From an uncultured Methylocystaceae bacterium (GTDB lineage Bacteria > Pseudomonadota > Alphaproteobacteria > Rhizobiales > Beijerinckiaceae), in contig CAIQCB010000052.1 of assembly GCA_903870245.1 (NCBI GenBank), positions 186,001 through 250,000 of the forward strand: a DNA stretch of 64,000 nt. Reading direction: 5' to 3'. Positions within the stretch are counted from its first letter, which is position 1; each line of letters opens with the position of its first letter. A model generated the notes under the pieces. The model searched no databases. It worked only from the letters and a program-made list of their open reading frames with translations, and was not told where the DNA came from. Shown here in pieces: positions 51,904 to 61,668 of this stretch. The translations under genes were made by a program, and so were the position numbers.

Positions 51904-52061
51904 TGCTGGATCGCTAGAGAGGGAGAAACGGCGACATCGAGTTTCCTGTTGATGGCGAGGTCGGCTTATCACCCCTCGTTCACAGGCCCATCGGATTATC
52001 GATCAATCTATCCCCACTGTTCGATTTTGTGCGCAAGGCTCCACAAGGTTCCGGGACGAAA

Positions 52062-52697
52062 ATGAAGGACAGGGCCAATCCGCTCCGCAGCTCATTCTGG
52101 ACAGGCGGCGCCCCGCTGATTCTCGCCTCGGCGAGTCTCGGGCGCCAGATAGTCTTGCGGCAGGCGGGTCTGCCCTTCGAGGCGCGACCGGCGCAAATCG
52201 ATGAACGCGCGATTGAAGCCTCGCTTGGAAATGTCGCCGCAGATGTCGTCGCCGCCGCTCTGGCTCGCGCCAAGGCGTTGGCGGTTTCCGATCTGTCCGG
52301 CGACCGATGGGTCATCGGCGCCGATCAGGTCGCGAGCTGCGAGCGACGCATGTTCGGCAAATCCCCGAATCGGGAAGCCGCCGCCGAGCTTTTGCGTTTT
52401 CTGTCTGGTCGCACCCATCGGCTGCACAGCGCGGTTGCGCTTGTTCGATCCGGCGAGGTTGTGTTCGAGACAGTGGCGCACGCGGATCTGGAAATGCGCG
52501 TCCTGAGCGAAAGCTTCATCAACGCCTATCTCGACGCGATGGGAGATGCAGCGTTGTCCAGCGCTGGCGCCTATCAGGTCGAGGGTCTGGGCGCACAGCT
52601 GTTTTGCCAGGTTCGCGGCGATCATTGGACGATCATGGGATTGCCTGTCTTGCCCTTGTTGGAGGCCATGCGACAGGCGGGAGTTGCGCTGACGTGA
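52062..52697 (+). CDS. maf: Maf-like nucleotide pyrophosphatase
   Basis: [41 protein letters not shown]. Confidence 0.95.
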   Translation: MKDRANPLRSSFWTGGAPLILASASLGRQIVLRQAGLPFEARPAQIDERAIEASLGNVAADVVAAALARAKALAVSDLSGDRWVIGADQVASCERRMFGKSPNREAAAELLRFLSGRTHRLHSAVALVRSGEVVFETVAHADLEMRVLSESFINAYLDAMGDAALSSAGAYQVEGLGAQLFCQVRGDHWTIMGLPVLPLLEAMRQAGVALT

Positions 52698-53311
52698 GAG
52701 CTGAAAAAATCCTGCGCGTCGGACTGACGGGTTCGATTGGCATGGGCAAGTCAACCACGGCGCAACTATTTCGCGACCAGGGGATCGCGGTGCTCGATTC
52801 GGATCGCGTGGTGCATGATCTCTATTGCGGCGCCGCCGTCGCGCCCATCGCCGCCGCCTTTCCCGGCGTGGTCGTCGACGGCGTCGTCGATCGCGGCCGG
52901 CTCGGCGCGCGCGTGCTTGGCGATCAGGCGGCGATGGAAAGGCTTGAGGCCATCGTTCATCCGCTCGTCTGGGCGGCGCGCGACGCTTTCATTGAAGAGC
53001 GCGCCAGCCGCGGCGACTGGATCGTCGTCTACGACGTCCCCCTGTTGTTTGAGACCCGGACGGACAAAAGCGTTGATGCGATCATCGTCGTCACGGCTTC
53101 GCCCGAAGAACAAAGAAAGCGCGTTCTGGCCCGACCGGGCATGACGACGGAAAAGTTCGAGGCGATCGTCGCCAAACAGACGCCCGACGCCGAGAAACGC
53201 GCCCGCGCCGATTTCGTTGTGGACACCGGCGCCGGTCTGGATGCGGCGAAAGCACAGGTGCGGCATATCATCGAAACACTGCGCGAGCGATCGCGCTGGG
53301 ATGGCCTTTAA
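52694..53311 (+). CDS. coaE: Dephospho-CoA kinase, GTG start overlapping the maf stop
   Basis: [30 protein letters not shown]. Confidence 0.96.
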   Translation: MRAEKILRVGLTGSIGMGKSTTAQLFRDQGIAVLDSDRVVHDLYCGAAVAPIAAAFPGVVVDGVVDRGRLGARVLGDQAAMERLEAIVHPLVWAARDAFIEERASRGDWIVVYDVPLLFETRTDKSVDAIIVVTASPEEQRKRVLARPGMTTEKFEAIVAKQTPDAEKRARADFVVDTGAGLDAAKAQVRHIIETLRERSRWDGL

Positions 53312-54009
53312 TGCGCGCGATTGTCTTCGATACGGAAACCACGGGACTCGATCCTGCTCAGGGACATCGCATTGTCGAAATCGGCGCGATAGAAATCTCC
53401 AACCTCATCGCGACAGGGCGAGTGTTTCACGTCTATGTCGATCCCGAACGCGACATGCCTGAGGAAGCGTTTCGCGTGCATGGATTGTCCCGCGAATTTC
53501 TTGCCGATCACAGGAATTTTGCCGGCGTCGTCGATGACTTTTTGACGTTCATCGAAGATTTGCCGCTCATCGCGCATAACGCCGAATTTGATGTGCGTTT
53601 TCTCAACGCAGAATTCGCCAAACTCGATCGTCCGCCGCTCGATCCATCGCGGATCGTCGACACATTGGCGATGGCGCGGCGCCTGCATCCGGGCAGTCCG
53701 TCGTCTCTGGACGCGTTATGCCAGCGTTATGGAATCGATCTCTCGCGTCGCGATAAACATGGCGCCTTGCTTGACGCCGGTTTGTTGGCCGACGTTTACG
53801 CAGAGCTGATGGGCGGCCGTCAGGCGGCGCTTTCCTTGCAAACCGTCGCCGTTAACCGGCTGGCCGGGCAGTCAGACTTGCTCACCGCGCGCCCGTCTCC
53901 CTTGGCGACGCGCCTGAGCGACGCGGAGAGGGCGGCGCATCAGGAGTTCGTCGCCGGCATGTCAAAAGCGCCCCTCTGGGATCGTTACGGAGCCGCCGAC
54001 AAGTCGTAG
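53311..54009 (+). CDS. dnaQ: DNA polymerase III subunit epsilon
   Basis: [28 protein letters not shown]. Confidence 0.98.
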   Translation: MRAIVFDTETTGLDPAQGHRIVEIGAIEISNLIATGRVFHVYVDPERDMPEEAFRVHGLSREFLADHRNFAGVVDDFLTFIEDLPLIAHNAEFDVRFLNAEFAKLDRPPLDPSRIVDTLAMARRLHPGSPSSLDALCQRYGIDLSRRDKHGALLDAGLLADVYAELMGGRQAALSLQTVAVNRLAGQSDLLTARPSPLATRLSDAERAAHQEFVAGMSKAPLWDRYGAADKS

Positions 54010-54042
54010 CGTCGCCCGGGCGTGTATCGGGGCCGCGAAGGA

Positions 54043-54528
54043 TCAGTTGGCGCGGGCGACGTTCGCTTCGCCGCTGGCTGCGCGCTGCTGATACAAGGAA
54101 AGAAAATCGATCGGATCGATGAACAGCGGCGGGAAACCGCCGTCGCGCGTCGCATCGGCGACAATCTGGCGAACGAAGGGAAACAAAAGCCGCGGACACT
54201 CGATGAGAACGATCGGCTGAATCTGATCTGCTGGAATGTTGATCAGGCGAAAGATGCCCCTGTAGTCGAGATCGAGTTTGAACAGGAGCGACTCGTTCTC
54301 GCCCGCCTTGACGTCAACGGTCAGGGAGACTTCGTAATCGGACTGGGCGATCTGCGTCGCGCCGACATTTACTTGTAAGGAAATGTTGGGCTGTTTCTCC
54401 TGCGGTCCGAGCGAGCGGGGCGCGTTTGGATTTTCGAACGACAGGTCCTTTACGAACTGGACCAGCCCGTTCAGGGCCGGGGCGCCATTCGATCCGACCT
54501 GGCCGCCGTTCGATTGTGTGTCGCTCAT
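54043..54528 (-). CDS. secB: Protein-export chaperone SecB
   Basis: QFVKDLSFENPNAP, ECPRLLFPFVRQIVADATRDGGFPPLFIDPIDFLSLY. Confidence 0.98.
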   Translation of the reverse strand: MSDTQSNGGQVGSNGAPALNGLVQFVKDLSFENPNAPRSLGPQEKQPNISLQVNVGATQIAQSDYEVSLTVDVKAGENESLLFKLDLDYRGIFRLINIPADQIQPIVLIECPRLLFPFVRQIVADATRDGGFPPLFIDPIDFLSLYQQRAASGEANVARAN

Positions 54529-54642
54529 CAAATCTCTCCGTAGAATCTCGCGGCGGTTTCGTCCGCGCAAGCGTTGGGGCCCGCCTAACACGTCTCGCCC
54601 GCCCTCACAAGAACGCCGCGCTCGCCTGCGTCGCGCCGATAA

Positions 54643-55203
54643 TCAGACGGAACCCGCCCGCCTGCGTCGCGCCGGACGTTTGGGCTGATCGACGCTTCGA
54701 TAGTCGTGTGGCGTCAGATCGATCACGGACGGGTCGACCTGGTTGTCACGCGTGTCGCGCGCGCCGCCGATATTCGTCCATCGTCGCGCCAGCCCGTCCC
54801 GCACCGAGGGAGATTTCAGCGCGAGCCCGGCCAAATCGGTGACGAAACCCGGGAGAATCAGCAAGAACGCGCCCAGCGCCGACAGGCCGCTGTCATGGAG
54901 CGGGCCCTTGCGGTTTTCTCTCGTTTCGCCGCCGCCGCAGAAGACCAGCAGGCGTCGGATGTCGGAGAGACCTTGCAACGTCGTCGCCAGAGCCAGGACG
55001 AGGGTCGCAAGAAAGCCGAGCGTGTGCACCACGAGGAAGAAAGCCAGAAGTTCAAGGCCGATCCAGATGGCGACGTAATAGCCCAGCCGTCTGGGATCGA
55101 TGTTGAGCGCGCCAGTTGCTTGCGGCGCGCTCGCCCGCAGTAGTTTCAGGATCGTGTCAAACGGCGGTAGGGTCAAAATTCGGGGTCCGATGCTGAGGGT
55201 CAA
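54643..55203 (-). CDS. fxsA: FxsA family membrane protein
   Basis: FLLILPGFVTDLAGLAL and TM topology; opposite the Tim44-family gene. Confidence 0.85.
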   Translation of the reverse strand: MTLSIGPRILTLPPFDTILKLLRASAPQATGALNIDPRRLGYYVAIWIGLELLAFFLVVHTLGFLATLVLALATTLQGLSDIRRLLVFCGGGETRENRKGPLHDSGLSALGAFLLILPGFVTDLAGLALKSPSVRDGLARRWTNIGGARDTRDNQVDPSVIDLTPHDYRSVDQPKRPARRRRAGSV

Positions 55204-55290
55204 GAGACTGCGGCGAAAGGTCCCGCCCTTGATTCGTGACAGGGTCGGATCGACATGTTAGCCGACGGCAACAAATCAAGGGAACAAACA

Positions 55291-55983
55291 ATGGCCCCGA
55301 GTGGCGAAGTTTTCGATCCGTCGCTGATCGTGTTTGCGGCCCTGGCCGTGTTCATCATCTGGAAATTACGTTCCGTTCTTGGCGTGCGCATTGATCGTGA
55401 GACGCCGCCGCAGGCTCGGTTCGAGCCGTTTCAACCGCCGGCGCGCGCTGCCTCTGGCGGTTCAAATCCCGGCGCCGTCGCGCGCCCGGGTCAGAGCGAG
55501 CTTCCCGCGACATGGGAGGGCGTGGCGGATACAGACAGCGCGCGCGCCGGACTCGATGCCGTGGCCGCCGCTGATCGCCGTTTCGACGGCCTGCAGTTTC
55601 TCGACGGGGCGCGCCGCGCCTACGAAATGATCGTCGAAGCTTTCGCCCGCGGCGATCGCGAGGCCTTGCAGCCGTTGTTGTCGAAAGAGTCTTTTGAGGG
55701 ATTCGACGCTGAAATTTCCCGGCGCGAGGCGGCGGGCGAGAAGCTCGAAACCGCTGTTGTGGCTATGGACTCCGCCAAAATCGTCGAGGCCGCCGCCGCC
55801 CCGGGTCGCATTGAGGTGACGGTGCGTTTCGATGCGCGCGCGCAGATGACCCGCCGTAATCGTGAGGGCGAGGTGATCGACGGCGGCCGCACCTTGCCCA
55901 TCATCGAGTTGTGGACCTTCGCGCGTGATCCGCGCGCAACGGATCCGAACTGGAGACTGGTGGCCACGCGACCGGCGGAATGA
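55291..55983 (+). CDS. Tim44/TimA-domain protein
   Basis: Single TM then ARRAYEMIVEAFARGDREALQPLLSKESFEGFDAEISRREAAGEK. Confidence 0.93.
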   Translation: MAPSGEVFDPSLIVFAALAVFIIWKLRSVLGVRIDRETPPQARFEPFQPPARAASGGSNPGAVARPGQSELPATWEGVADTDSARAGLDAVAAADRRFDGLQFLDGARRAYEMIVEAFARGDREALQPLLSKESFEGFDAEISRREAAGEKLETAVVAMDSAKIVEAAAAPGRIEVTVRFDARAQMTRRNREGEVIDGGRTLPIIELWTFARDPRATDPNWRLVATRPAE

Positions 55984-55987
55984 CCTT

Positions 55988-57079
55988 GTGTCCTGTCCTG
56001 CGGCCGAACTGAGCCCCGTCGCTTTTGGATCGCTGACAGGATTTGACGCCGACGACCTTGATGAAGCCTTCGCCGTCTTTCGACGGTCGGCGGAGAGATT
56101 GATCGCCGGCCTTCCTGCGCAAAGGCCTGCTTGCCCGCCTTCTGCCGGACTGATCCGCGCCGCCAGAGCGGCAATGACCTGGCAGATGACGGGCGGCAGT
56201 TTTTTTCGTCATTGGTTCAGGCCATTCCGGATTTCGAAACCCGGCTTTGTCACAGCTTACTACGAACCGGTATTCGATGCCCGGTTGACACGGCAACCAG
56301 GATTCGAAACCCCGGCGCTGGCCCGGCCGGCGGATCTGGCGACGCTTAACGACAGGCCGTTGATCTTGCCGTCTGGCGAACGCCTGACCGCCGCGCGCCG
56401 CGCCGCCGATGGCGCGCTCAGCCCTTATCCGGACCGGCGCGCCATCGAAAACGAAGGCGCGGCGACCGGCGCCAAACCCATCGCCTATTTACGTGATCCG
56501 CTCGACGCTTTCCTGCTTCAGGTGCAGGGATCGGGGCGTCTGCGTTTGGCGGATGGCGCAACCTTGGCGCTTACCTATGACGGCCGAAATGGCTGGCCCT
56601 ACACGTCGATCGGCAGGCTGTTGATCGAACGCGGCCATGCGATGGCCGGGGAAATGACGCTCGACTGTCTCAAAGCGACGCTGAACCAGCTGGGTTTGGA
56701 AAATAATGCGCCGGGACGACAGCTGATGCAGGAGAATCGTTCATATGTTTTTTTCAAAATTGATGATTCGCCCGAGCGTTTGTTCGGCCCGATCGGCGGC
56801 GCCGGATGCCCTCTAACGCCATTGCGCTCCATCGCTATTGATCGCGGCCTGTGGTGTTATGGTCTCCCCTTCTGGATCTCTGCGCGCGTTCCATGGAAGA
56901 AGGAATCCGAAACGCGACTGGAGCGCATGATGATCGGACAGGACACGGGATCGGCGATCGTCGGGCCGGCGCGGGCCGATCTCTTTTTTGGCGCGGGCGA
57001 AATGGCCGGTCATCTGGCTGGCCGGGTGCGTCATGCGGCTGAAATGACCGTATTTTTGCCGGTGGATGATGCGTCATGA
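55988..57079 (+). CDS. mltA: Membrane-bound lytic transglycosylase A
   Basis: GFVTAYYEPVFDARL, FLLQVQGSGRLRLADG, GQDTGSAIVGPARADLFFG; GTG start inferred. Confidence 0.94.
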   Translation: MSCPAAELSPVAFGSLTGFDADDLDEAFAVFRRSAERLIAGLPAQRPACPPSAGLIRAARAAMTWQMTGGSFFRHWFRPFRISKPGFVTAYYEPVFDARLTRQPGFETPALARPADLATLNDRPLILPSGERLTAARRAADGALSPYPDRRAIENEGAATGAKPIAYLRDPLDAFLLQVQGSGRLRLADGATLALTYDGRNGWPYTSIGRLLIERGHAMAGEMTLDCLKATLNQLGLENNAPGRQLMQENRSYVFFKIDDSPERLFGPIGGAGCPLTPLRSIAIDRGLWCYGLPFWISARVPWKKESETRLERMMIGQDTGSAIVGPARADLFFGAGEMAGHLAGRVRHAAEMTVFLPVDDAS

Positions 57080-57651
57080 GCAACGGCGCGCGTCGTCCCC
57101 CGCGTCGGTTGACGCCGGGCGAAATTGAACTCTGGGGCGTTGTCACGGCGGATGTGCGTCCCATTGGTCCTATGCGTTTTCGGCCTGTAGCCGAACCTGT
57201 GACGCCGGCGCCCGAAACTTCTTCTCCCTCTCATCATGAGGTCGTCGAACGGCGACACGACCCCGCGCCGCTCCGATCGTCCTCGCCGGCTCCTGTCCCT
57301 GCGCCCCGCATCAGCGATCTCGATTACCGGACGCGGGCGAAAATCAAGCGTGGCCGGCTCGACGTCGACGCCAAACTTGATCTCCACGGCATGCGTCAGG
57401 ATGAGGCGCAACGCGCGCTATACGCTTTCCTGAGACGCTCGCAGGCGTCCGGCGCGAAAGTGGCCATCGTCGTCACCGGCAAGGGGCTTTCAAGGGAAGA
57501 TGGCGGCGTGTTGCGCCGGCAGGTCCCGATGTGGCTGCAGGCGCCGGCGCTGCGCGACGTCGTCGTTTCGTTCGGAGAGGCGGCGCGCCGCCACGGCGGC
57601 GAAGGCGCGCTTTATGTCCGCATCAGACGCGCCGATCGCGCGCGGGGATAG
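57076..57651 (+). CDS. Smr/MutS2-domain protein
   Basis: AKLDLHGMRQDEAQRALYAFLRRS, VVTGKGLSREDGGVLRRQVPMWL. Confidence 0.94.
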   Translation: MSNGARRPPRRLTPGEIELWGVVTADVRPIGPMRFRPVAEPVTPAPETSSPSHHEVVERRHDPAPLRSSSPAPVPAPRISDLDYRTRAKIKRGRLDVDAKLDLHGMRQDEAQRALYAFLRRSQASGAKVAIVVTGKGLSREDGGVLRRQVPMWLQAPALRDVVVSFGEAARRHGGEGALYVRIRRADRARG

Positions 57652-57730
57652 GAAATCGCCGATTCATTTCCCTGTTCGATCGATACAGCAAAAGGGAAAG
57701 CTTCTTATTTTGTCGCGCTCTTTTCGACGT

Positions 57731-57758
57731 CCCGTTTTCCGGATCGCTGGAAAACGGG
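57731..57758. terminator. Strong hairpin abutting the HemY stop codon
   Basis: Perfect 10-bp inverted repeat CCCGTTTTCC-N8-GGAAAACGGG; no clear U-tract. Confidence 0.55.
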
Positions 57759-59138
57759 TCAGGGTGTCGGACCAGCAATTTCCAACGTTTCGCCCGGAAT
57801 GGCCCTGACGGTTGAGGCAAGGGCGGGCTGCGACTCTTCCGCCACAAGCGGCGTCGAATCCGGCGGGGCCTTCCATTCGAAAGCGTCAAGGCGTCCGGTC
57901 GCAGGCGAGATCGGCAGCCAGTGTTTCGAGGCGACGTTATCGGCGAGCCAGACCGGATCGCGCGGCGCGCGGCTCGCGCGCGCCAGCCATTCGCGAACCG
58001 GTCCGCTGGCGCCGTTTTCCCCTTCCTCGATTTCGGCCATCAGCAGACAGGCCAGGGCGGTCGGATTTTGGCCGCTCGCCGTCATCGGCGCCAATGCGTC
58101 GCGCGCTTTGACGAAATCGCGCGCCGAGAGCGCCGCCTGCGCCAGCAGTAACCGGCTTTCCGGCGCGTTGGGGGCGAGGCGCGCGAGCTTTTCGACGCGG
58201 GCGAGACGCCCGCTGTTGGATTCGCCCGACAAGGCGTCGAGATAAAGCGCGCCGAGTTCGGGGTGTGGATGTTTCCCCCAGATCGATTCGATGAGCTTGA
58301 GAGCCTGCTTGACGTCGTTGTGGCGAATGAGCGCCCGTGTCGCCACCGCCGCCGCCGGGGGAAAGCCGGGACGGCGTTTCAACGCCTGACGCGCCAAATG
58401 CAAGGCGTCGTGCGGGTGATCGCGCTCTTTCTCCATAGCCAGAGCGGTTTCGATCACGGCCCGGTGCTTCTGAGCGGTTTCAAGATCGATCGCCTTCGCC
58501 AGCAGGCTAGCCTCGACCGACTCCCGCGCCTTTTCCCAGTCGCCCTGGACGGCGTGATGTTCGAGGATCGCTGCCCCGGCCCATGGCACTGGCGCCAGAT
58601 CGTGGGCGGTTTTTGCGAAATGGTGCGCCGCCTCCGGATCGCTTCGCCGCTTCGCCTCAATATGCAGGCCGCGCAGGCCCAGAAGCTTCGTGTCCGGTTG
58701 CAGCGTCATCTTGTGAAAGGCTTTGGCGGCTGCAAGCTGGTCGCCGCCGAGCTGCGCCGCCTGCGCGGTCAGCATGTGCGTCAACGGTTCTTCCGGAACG
58801 AGTTTTTGCGCAAGTTTGGCGGCTTTCCTGGCTTTCGCGAGATCGCCCGAACCCACCGCGACGAGACCCTGCGAGAGAACGTCGAGTCCGCGCGCGCGGC
58901 GGCGTTCGCGACTGTCGCCGATCACTCGACCAGGCAGACGCCAGACTGCGACGATGATGGCCCAAAGGACAATAATCGTCGCGACGGTGAGCAATAGACC
59001 GGCGATCGCCACCGGCAGCGAAGCCTCCATATGCCAGCGGCCGAATTCCAGCGTAATTCCGCCGGGCTGCTGGATCAGCCATTCGAGTCCGAAGGCGGCG
59101 ATAGCTAGTCCGAGGATAAAGATCAGGAGAAACCACAT
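57759..59138 (-). CDS. hemY: HemY N-terminal domain/TPR membrane protein
   Basis: MWFLLIFILGLAIAAFGLEWLIQQPGGITLEFGRWHMEASL; TPR-like body. Confidence 0.93.
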   Translation of the reverse strand: MWFLLIFILGLAIAAFGLEWLIQQPGGITLEFGRWHMEASLPVAIAGLLLTVATIIVLWAIIVAVWRLPGRVIGDSRERRRARGLDVLSQGLVAVGSGDLAKARKAAKLAQKLVPEEPLTHMLTAQAAQLGGDQLAAAKAFHKMTLQPDTKLLGLRGLHIEAKRRSDPEAAHHFAKTAHDLAPVPWAGAAILEHHAVQGDWEKARESVEASLLAKAIDLETAQKHRAVIETALAMEKERDHPHDALHLARQALKRRPGFPPAAAVATRALIRHNDVKQALKLIESIWGKHPHPELGALYLDALSGESNSGRLARVEKLARLAPNAPESRLLLAQAALSARDFVKARDALAPMTASGQNPTALACLLMAEIEEGENGASGPVREWLARASRAPRDPVWLADNVASKHWLPISPATGRLDAFEWKAPPDSTPLVAEESQPALASTVRAIPGETLEIAGPTP

Positions 59139-59166
59139 GGTTGATCGCTTTCGCTAGATCGCGCGA

Positions 59167-60525
59167 TTATTTCTTCACGCCGCCGAGTCCGGCGATGGCG
59201 CCGTGCAGCAAATCGTCCGCCGCCCGGGCGATGGCGAGGCGCTTGTCGAGCGCCTGGGCGAACTCGCCAGCCAGCGAACGCGCCCATTCCGGCAAGGATG
59301 CGAAAGCAGCGGCCGCAGCGACGAAATTGTCATGCGTCAGCGCCGAGTCGATTTTCGCGAGCGCGCCGTCGAGCGTTTCCGGTTGCTCGGTCCCGGTGGG
59401 ACGCACGCGCACCAGTTTGCTCGCGCCATGAATGAGATGCGACGCCAGATCCTGCTCTCCGGTCGGCTCCTCGGCGCGGATTTTTTTTGCCAGGGGTTTG
59501 AAAATTTCATGCAGCCGCGCGCCGGTCGGCGCGCCGGTTTCCGCCATTGTGGTCAAAACGCCCAACACCACCGGATCGGCTCCCGTGCGGGTCAGCGCGG
59601 CGATTTCGTCGGCGTAGGGGCGGCCGGCTTCGAGCTCTTTCTGAAGGGCGAAGGCGATCACCACCGTCGCCGCCTCGCTGGAGGCGCCGCCCGCAACCGG
59701 CGCCGCCCGCGTCTCGTTTTTGGGCTGATCCAGTTTTTCGCGCAGGCTTCTCACCTCTTCGCTCAACGCTTCGATCCGTCCCTCGAGAGCGTAGACCAGA
59801 TCCGTCGCCGTAAGCTCATCTTTCGCCGGCGAGACAGTCTTGACCTCCCCCGCCGCTGACGGCGCCGCGCTGTCGACGGCTTTGGGAGCCTCGATAACTT
59901 TTGATGTCTCGCTCGCGGCGCCCGGCAGAGTTTGCCCGACCGTTTCTCGCGCCACAGGTTGCGTTGCCCCCGCCGGCTTTTCCGGCTCTGACCCTATTGG
60001 TTGTTCGGCGGTTTTTTGGGGTTCCGGGTTTTCCGCTCTTTCGACCGGCGCTGACGTCGGTGGATTTTCGTTCGCCGGCGCCGGTTCTGCGACAGGCCTG
60101 TCCGTCGTCGTCGCTGGTTCCGCAGATGCGGCGGCGGCGGCGGGTTGTGAAGTTTCGTTCGCCGCCAAAGGGGTCGGCGTCTCGATTTTCTTTCCGTCCA
60201 ATAATGCGGCGAGGCGTTTCGGCGCCGTGTCGATGAGGTTTTGCGCCTCACCGAGTTCGCTTTCGATGTACTCTGCAGCGACTTTGACCCGTTCGTCCTT
60301 GTCGCGGAAAATCAAGGCGGCGTAGCCGGCGGCGCCGACAGCCGCCAGGAGAAGAACCAGCGCGGTGAAAAGTTTACCCAGCAGACCGCTTCGTCGACGG
60401 TTCGGGTTTGCGCTATCCGCATCGGCGGCGGCGGGGGTCGCCCCGCTCTTCCGCCCGGCGGCGGACCCGCTTGGTTTTTGAGTCGGTTGTTCCGGGTTCT
60501 TGTCGTCCTTAACCGGCTCGACCAT
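59167..60525 (-). CDS. Mitofilin/Mic60-like inner membrane protein (COG4223 type)
   Basis: Single TM, Pro/Ala-rich and coiled-coil region, C-terminal mitofilin-like helices; adjacent to hemY. Confidence 0.8.
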   Translation of the reverse strand: MVEPVKDDKNPEQPTQKPSGSAAGRKSGATPAAADADSANPNRRRSGLLGKLFTALVLLLAAVGAAGYAALIFRDKDERVKVAAEYIESELGEAQNLIDTAPKRLAALLDGKKIETPTPLAANETSQPAAAAASAEPATTTDRPVAEPAPANENPPTSAPVERAENPEPQKTAEQPIGSEPEKPAGATQPVARETVGQTLPGAASETSKVIEAPKAVDSAAPSAAGEVKTVSPAKDELTATDLVYALEGRIEALSEEVRSLREKLDQPKNETRAAPVAGGASSEAATVVIAFALQKELEAGRPYADEIAALTRTGADPVVLGVLTTMAETGAPTGARLHEIFKPLAKKIRAEEPTGEQDLASHLIHGASKLVRVRPTGTEQPETLDGALAKIDSALTHDNFVAAAAAFASLPEWARSLAGEFAQALDKRLAIARAADDLLHGAIAGLGGVKK

Positions 60526-60573
60526 TGCGTTTCCCCATCCTGTCCGTCGAGTATGTCCGCGAAGTCTCGTTTA

Positions 60574-61443
60574 TTAACTGGCCGCCCGGGTCAAGGCCAG
60601 CGTGCGCCGGGCGATATCGAGATGCAGCCGTTCGACCATCTGGCCGTCGATCTGGACAACCCCCTTGTCGGCGTTTTCCGGCAGGTCGAAGATGGCGATG
60701 ATCCGGCGTGCGAAGTCCACCTCCTCGGGGCTCGGCGCGAAGATCGCGTTAACCGGGCCGATCTGGTTGGGATGGATCAGCATTTTGCCGTCGAAGCCCA
60801 AGTCCCGGCCCTGTTGCGCCTCCCGCCGTAATCCTTCCTCATCATTGAAATCATTATAAATGCCATCGATGATCTCAATGCCGTGGACGCGCGCGGCCAG
60901 GACGCCGGCCGAAAGCCAGGAGACCAGCGCTGGCCGGCCGGGGGTCAAACGGGCGCGCGTCGATTTGGCGATGTCGTTGGGACCGAGCACCAGCGCCTCC
61001 AGACGCGCGGCGGAGTCGTCGGCGGCGCTGGCGATTTTTTCGATGTCGAAAATCGCCCGGGGCGTTTCGATCATTGCCCATATCCGGGTTTTGGGCGGCG
61101 CGCCGGCGGCGACAATATCCGCTGCGGCCTTGAGAATATCGTCGCGCGAATTGACTTTTGGAATGACGATGGCGTCGGGGCCCGTCGGCGCGATGGCGGC
61201 GACGTCGGGCTTGTACCATTCCGAGCCGCGGGCGTTGACGCGCACGACGATCTGCCGCGCCCCATAGCCGCCGCCCGTCACCGCGTCGGCGACCTGCTGG
61301 CGCGCCGTGGCCTTGGCGGTTTCGGCGACGCCATCTTCGAGCTCGAACATCAGAACGTCGGCGGCGAGCGTTTTACCCTTTTCCAGCGCCCGGGCGTTTG
61401 ATCCCGGCATGGCCAGAACGCTGCGCTTGAGTTTTGAAATCAT
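60574..61443 (-). CDS. CoA ester lyase, CitE/HpcH-HpaI family
   Basis: RSVLAMPGSNARALEKGKTLAADVLMFELEDGVAETAK, GKMLIHPNQIGPVNAIFAPS. Confidence 0.94.
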   Translation of the reverse strand: MISKLKRSVLAMPGSNARALEKGKTLAADVLMFELEDGVAETAKATARQQVADAVTGGGYGARQIVVRVNARGSEWYKPDVAAIAPTGPDAIVIPKVNSRDDILKAAADIVAAGAPPKTRIWAMIETPRAIFDIEKIASAADDSAARLEALVLGPNDIAKSTRARLTPGRPALVSWLSAGVLAARVHGIEIIDGIYNDFNDEEGLRREAQQGRDLGFDGKMLIHPNQIGPVNAIFAPSPEEVDFARRIIAIFDLPENADKGVVQIDGQMVERLHLDIARRTLALTRAAS

Positions 61444-61668
61444 CCCTAAGCTCCAAAAACCCGGCAGGGGGCGCCGCCGCCCCTGACCGGGACATCGCCG
61501 GGCTGTAAGCGCGAGTGAAGGCTCGGCATGCCTTCGCCGCTCTTGCCGGGGATGTTGCCGGGGCGTTTGACCGGACGATTGCCCGGACTCTTGCCTTAAA
61601 AGTTGGTCTACACAATAAGAGGAGACGCCGCCAACATTTTGGGCGGGTTAGAAACGCCGGGTTCATTG

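Larger units (their letters stand above)
51621..52061. other. oriC: Probable chromosomal origin of replication (oriC)
   Basis: hemE|maf divergent intergenic region, AT-rich tract at about 51665-51715, CtrA box, DnaA-box-like sites, three GANTC sites, nearby parABS. Confidence 0.75.

Noticed and set aside
55455-55480. ggcggttcaaatcccggcgcc resembling a tRNA T-arm
   Set aside because: Lies inside the Tim44-family CDS (SGGSNPGAV) and no cloverleaf flanks it
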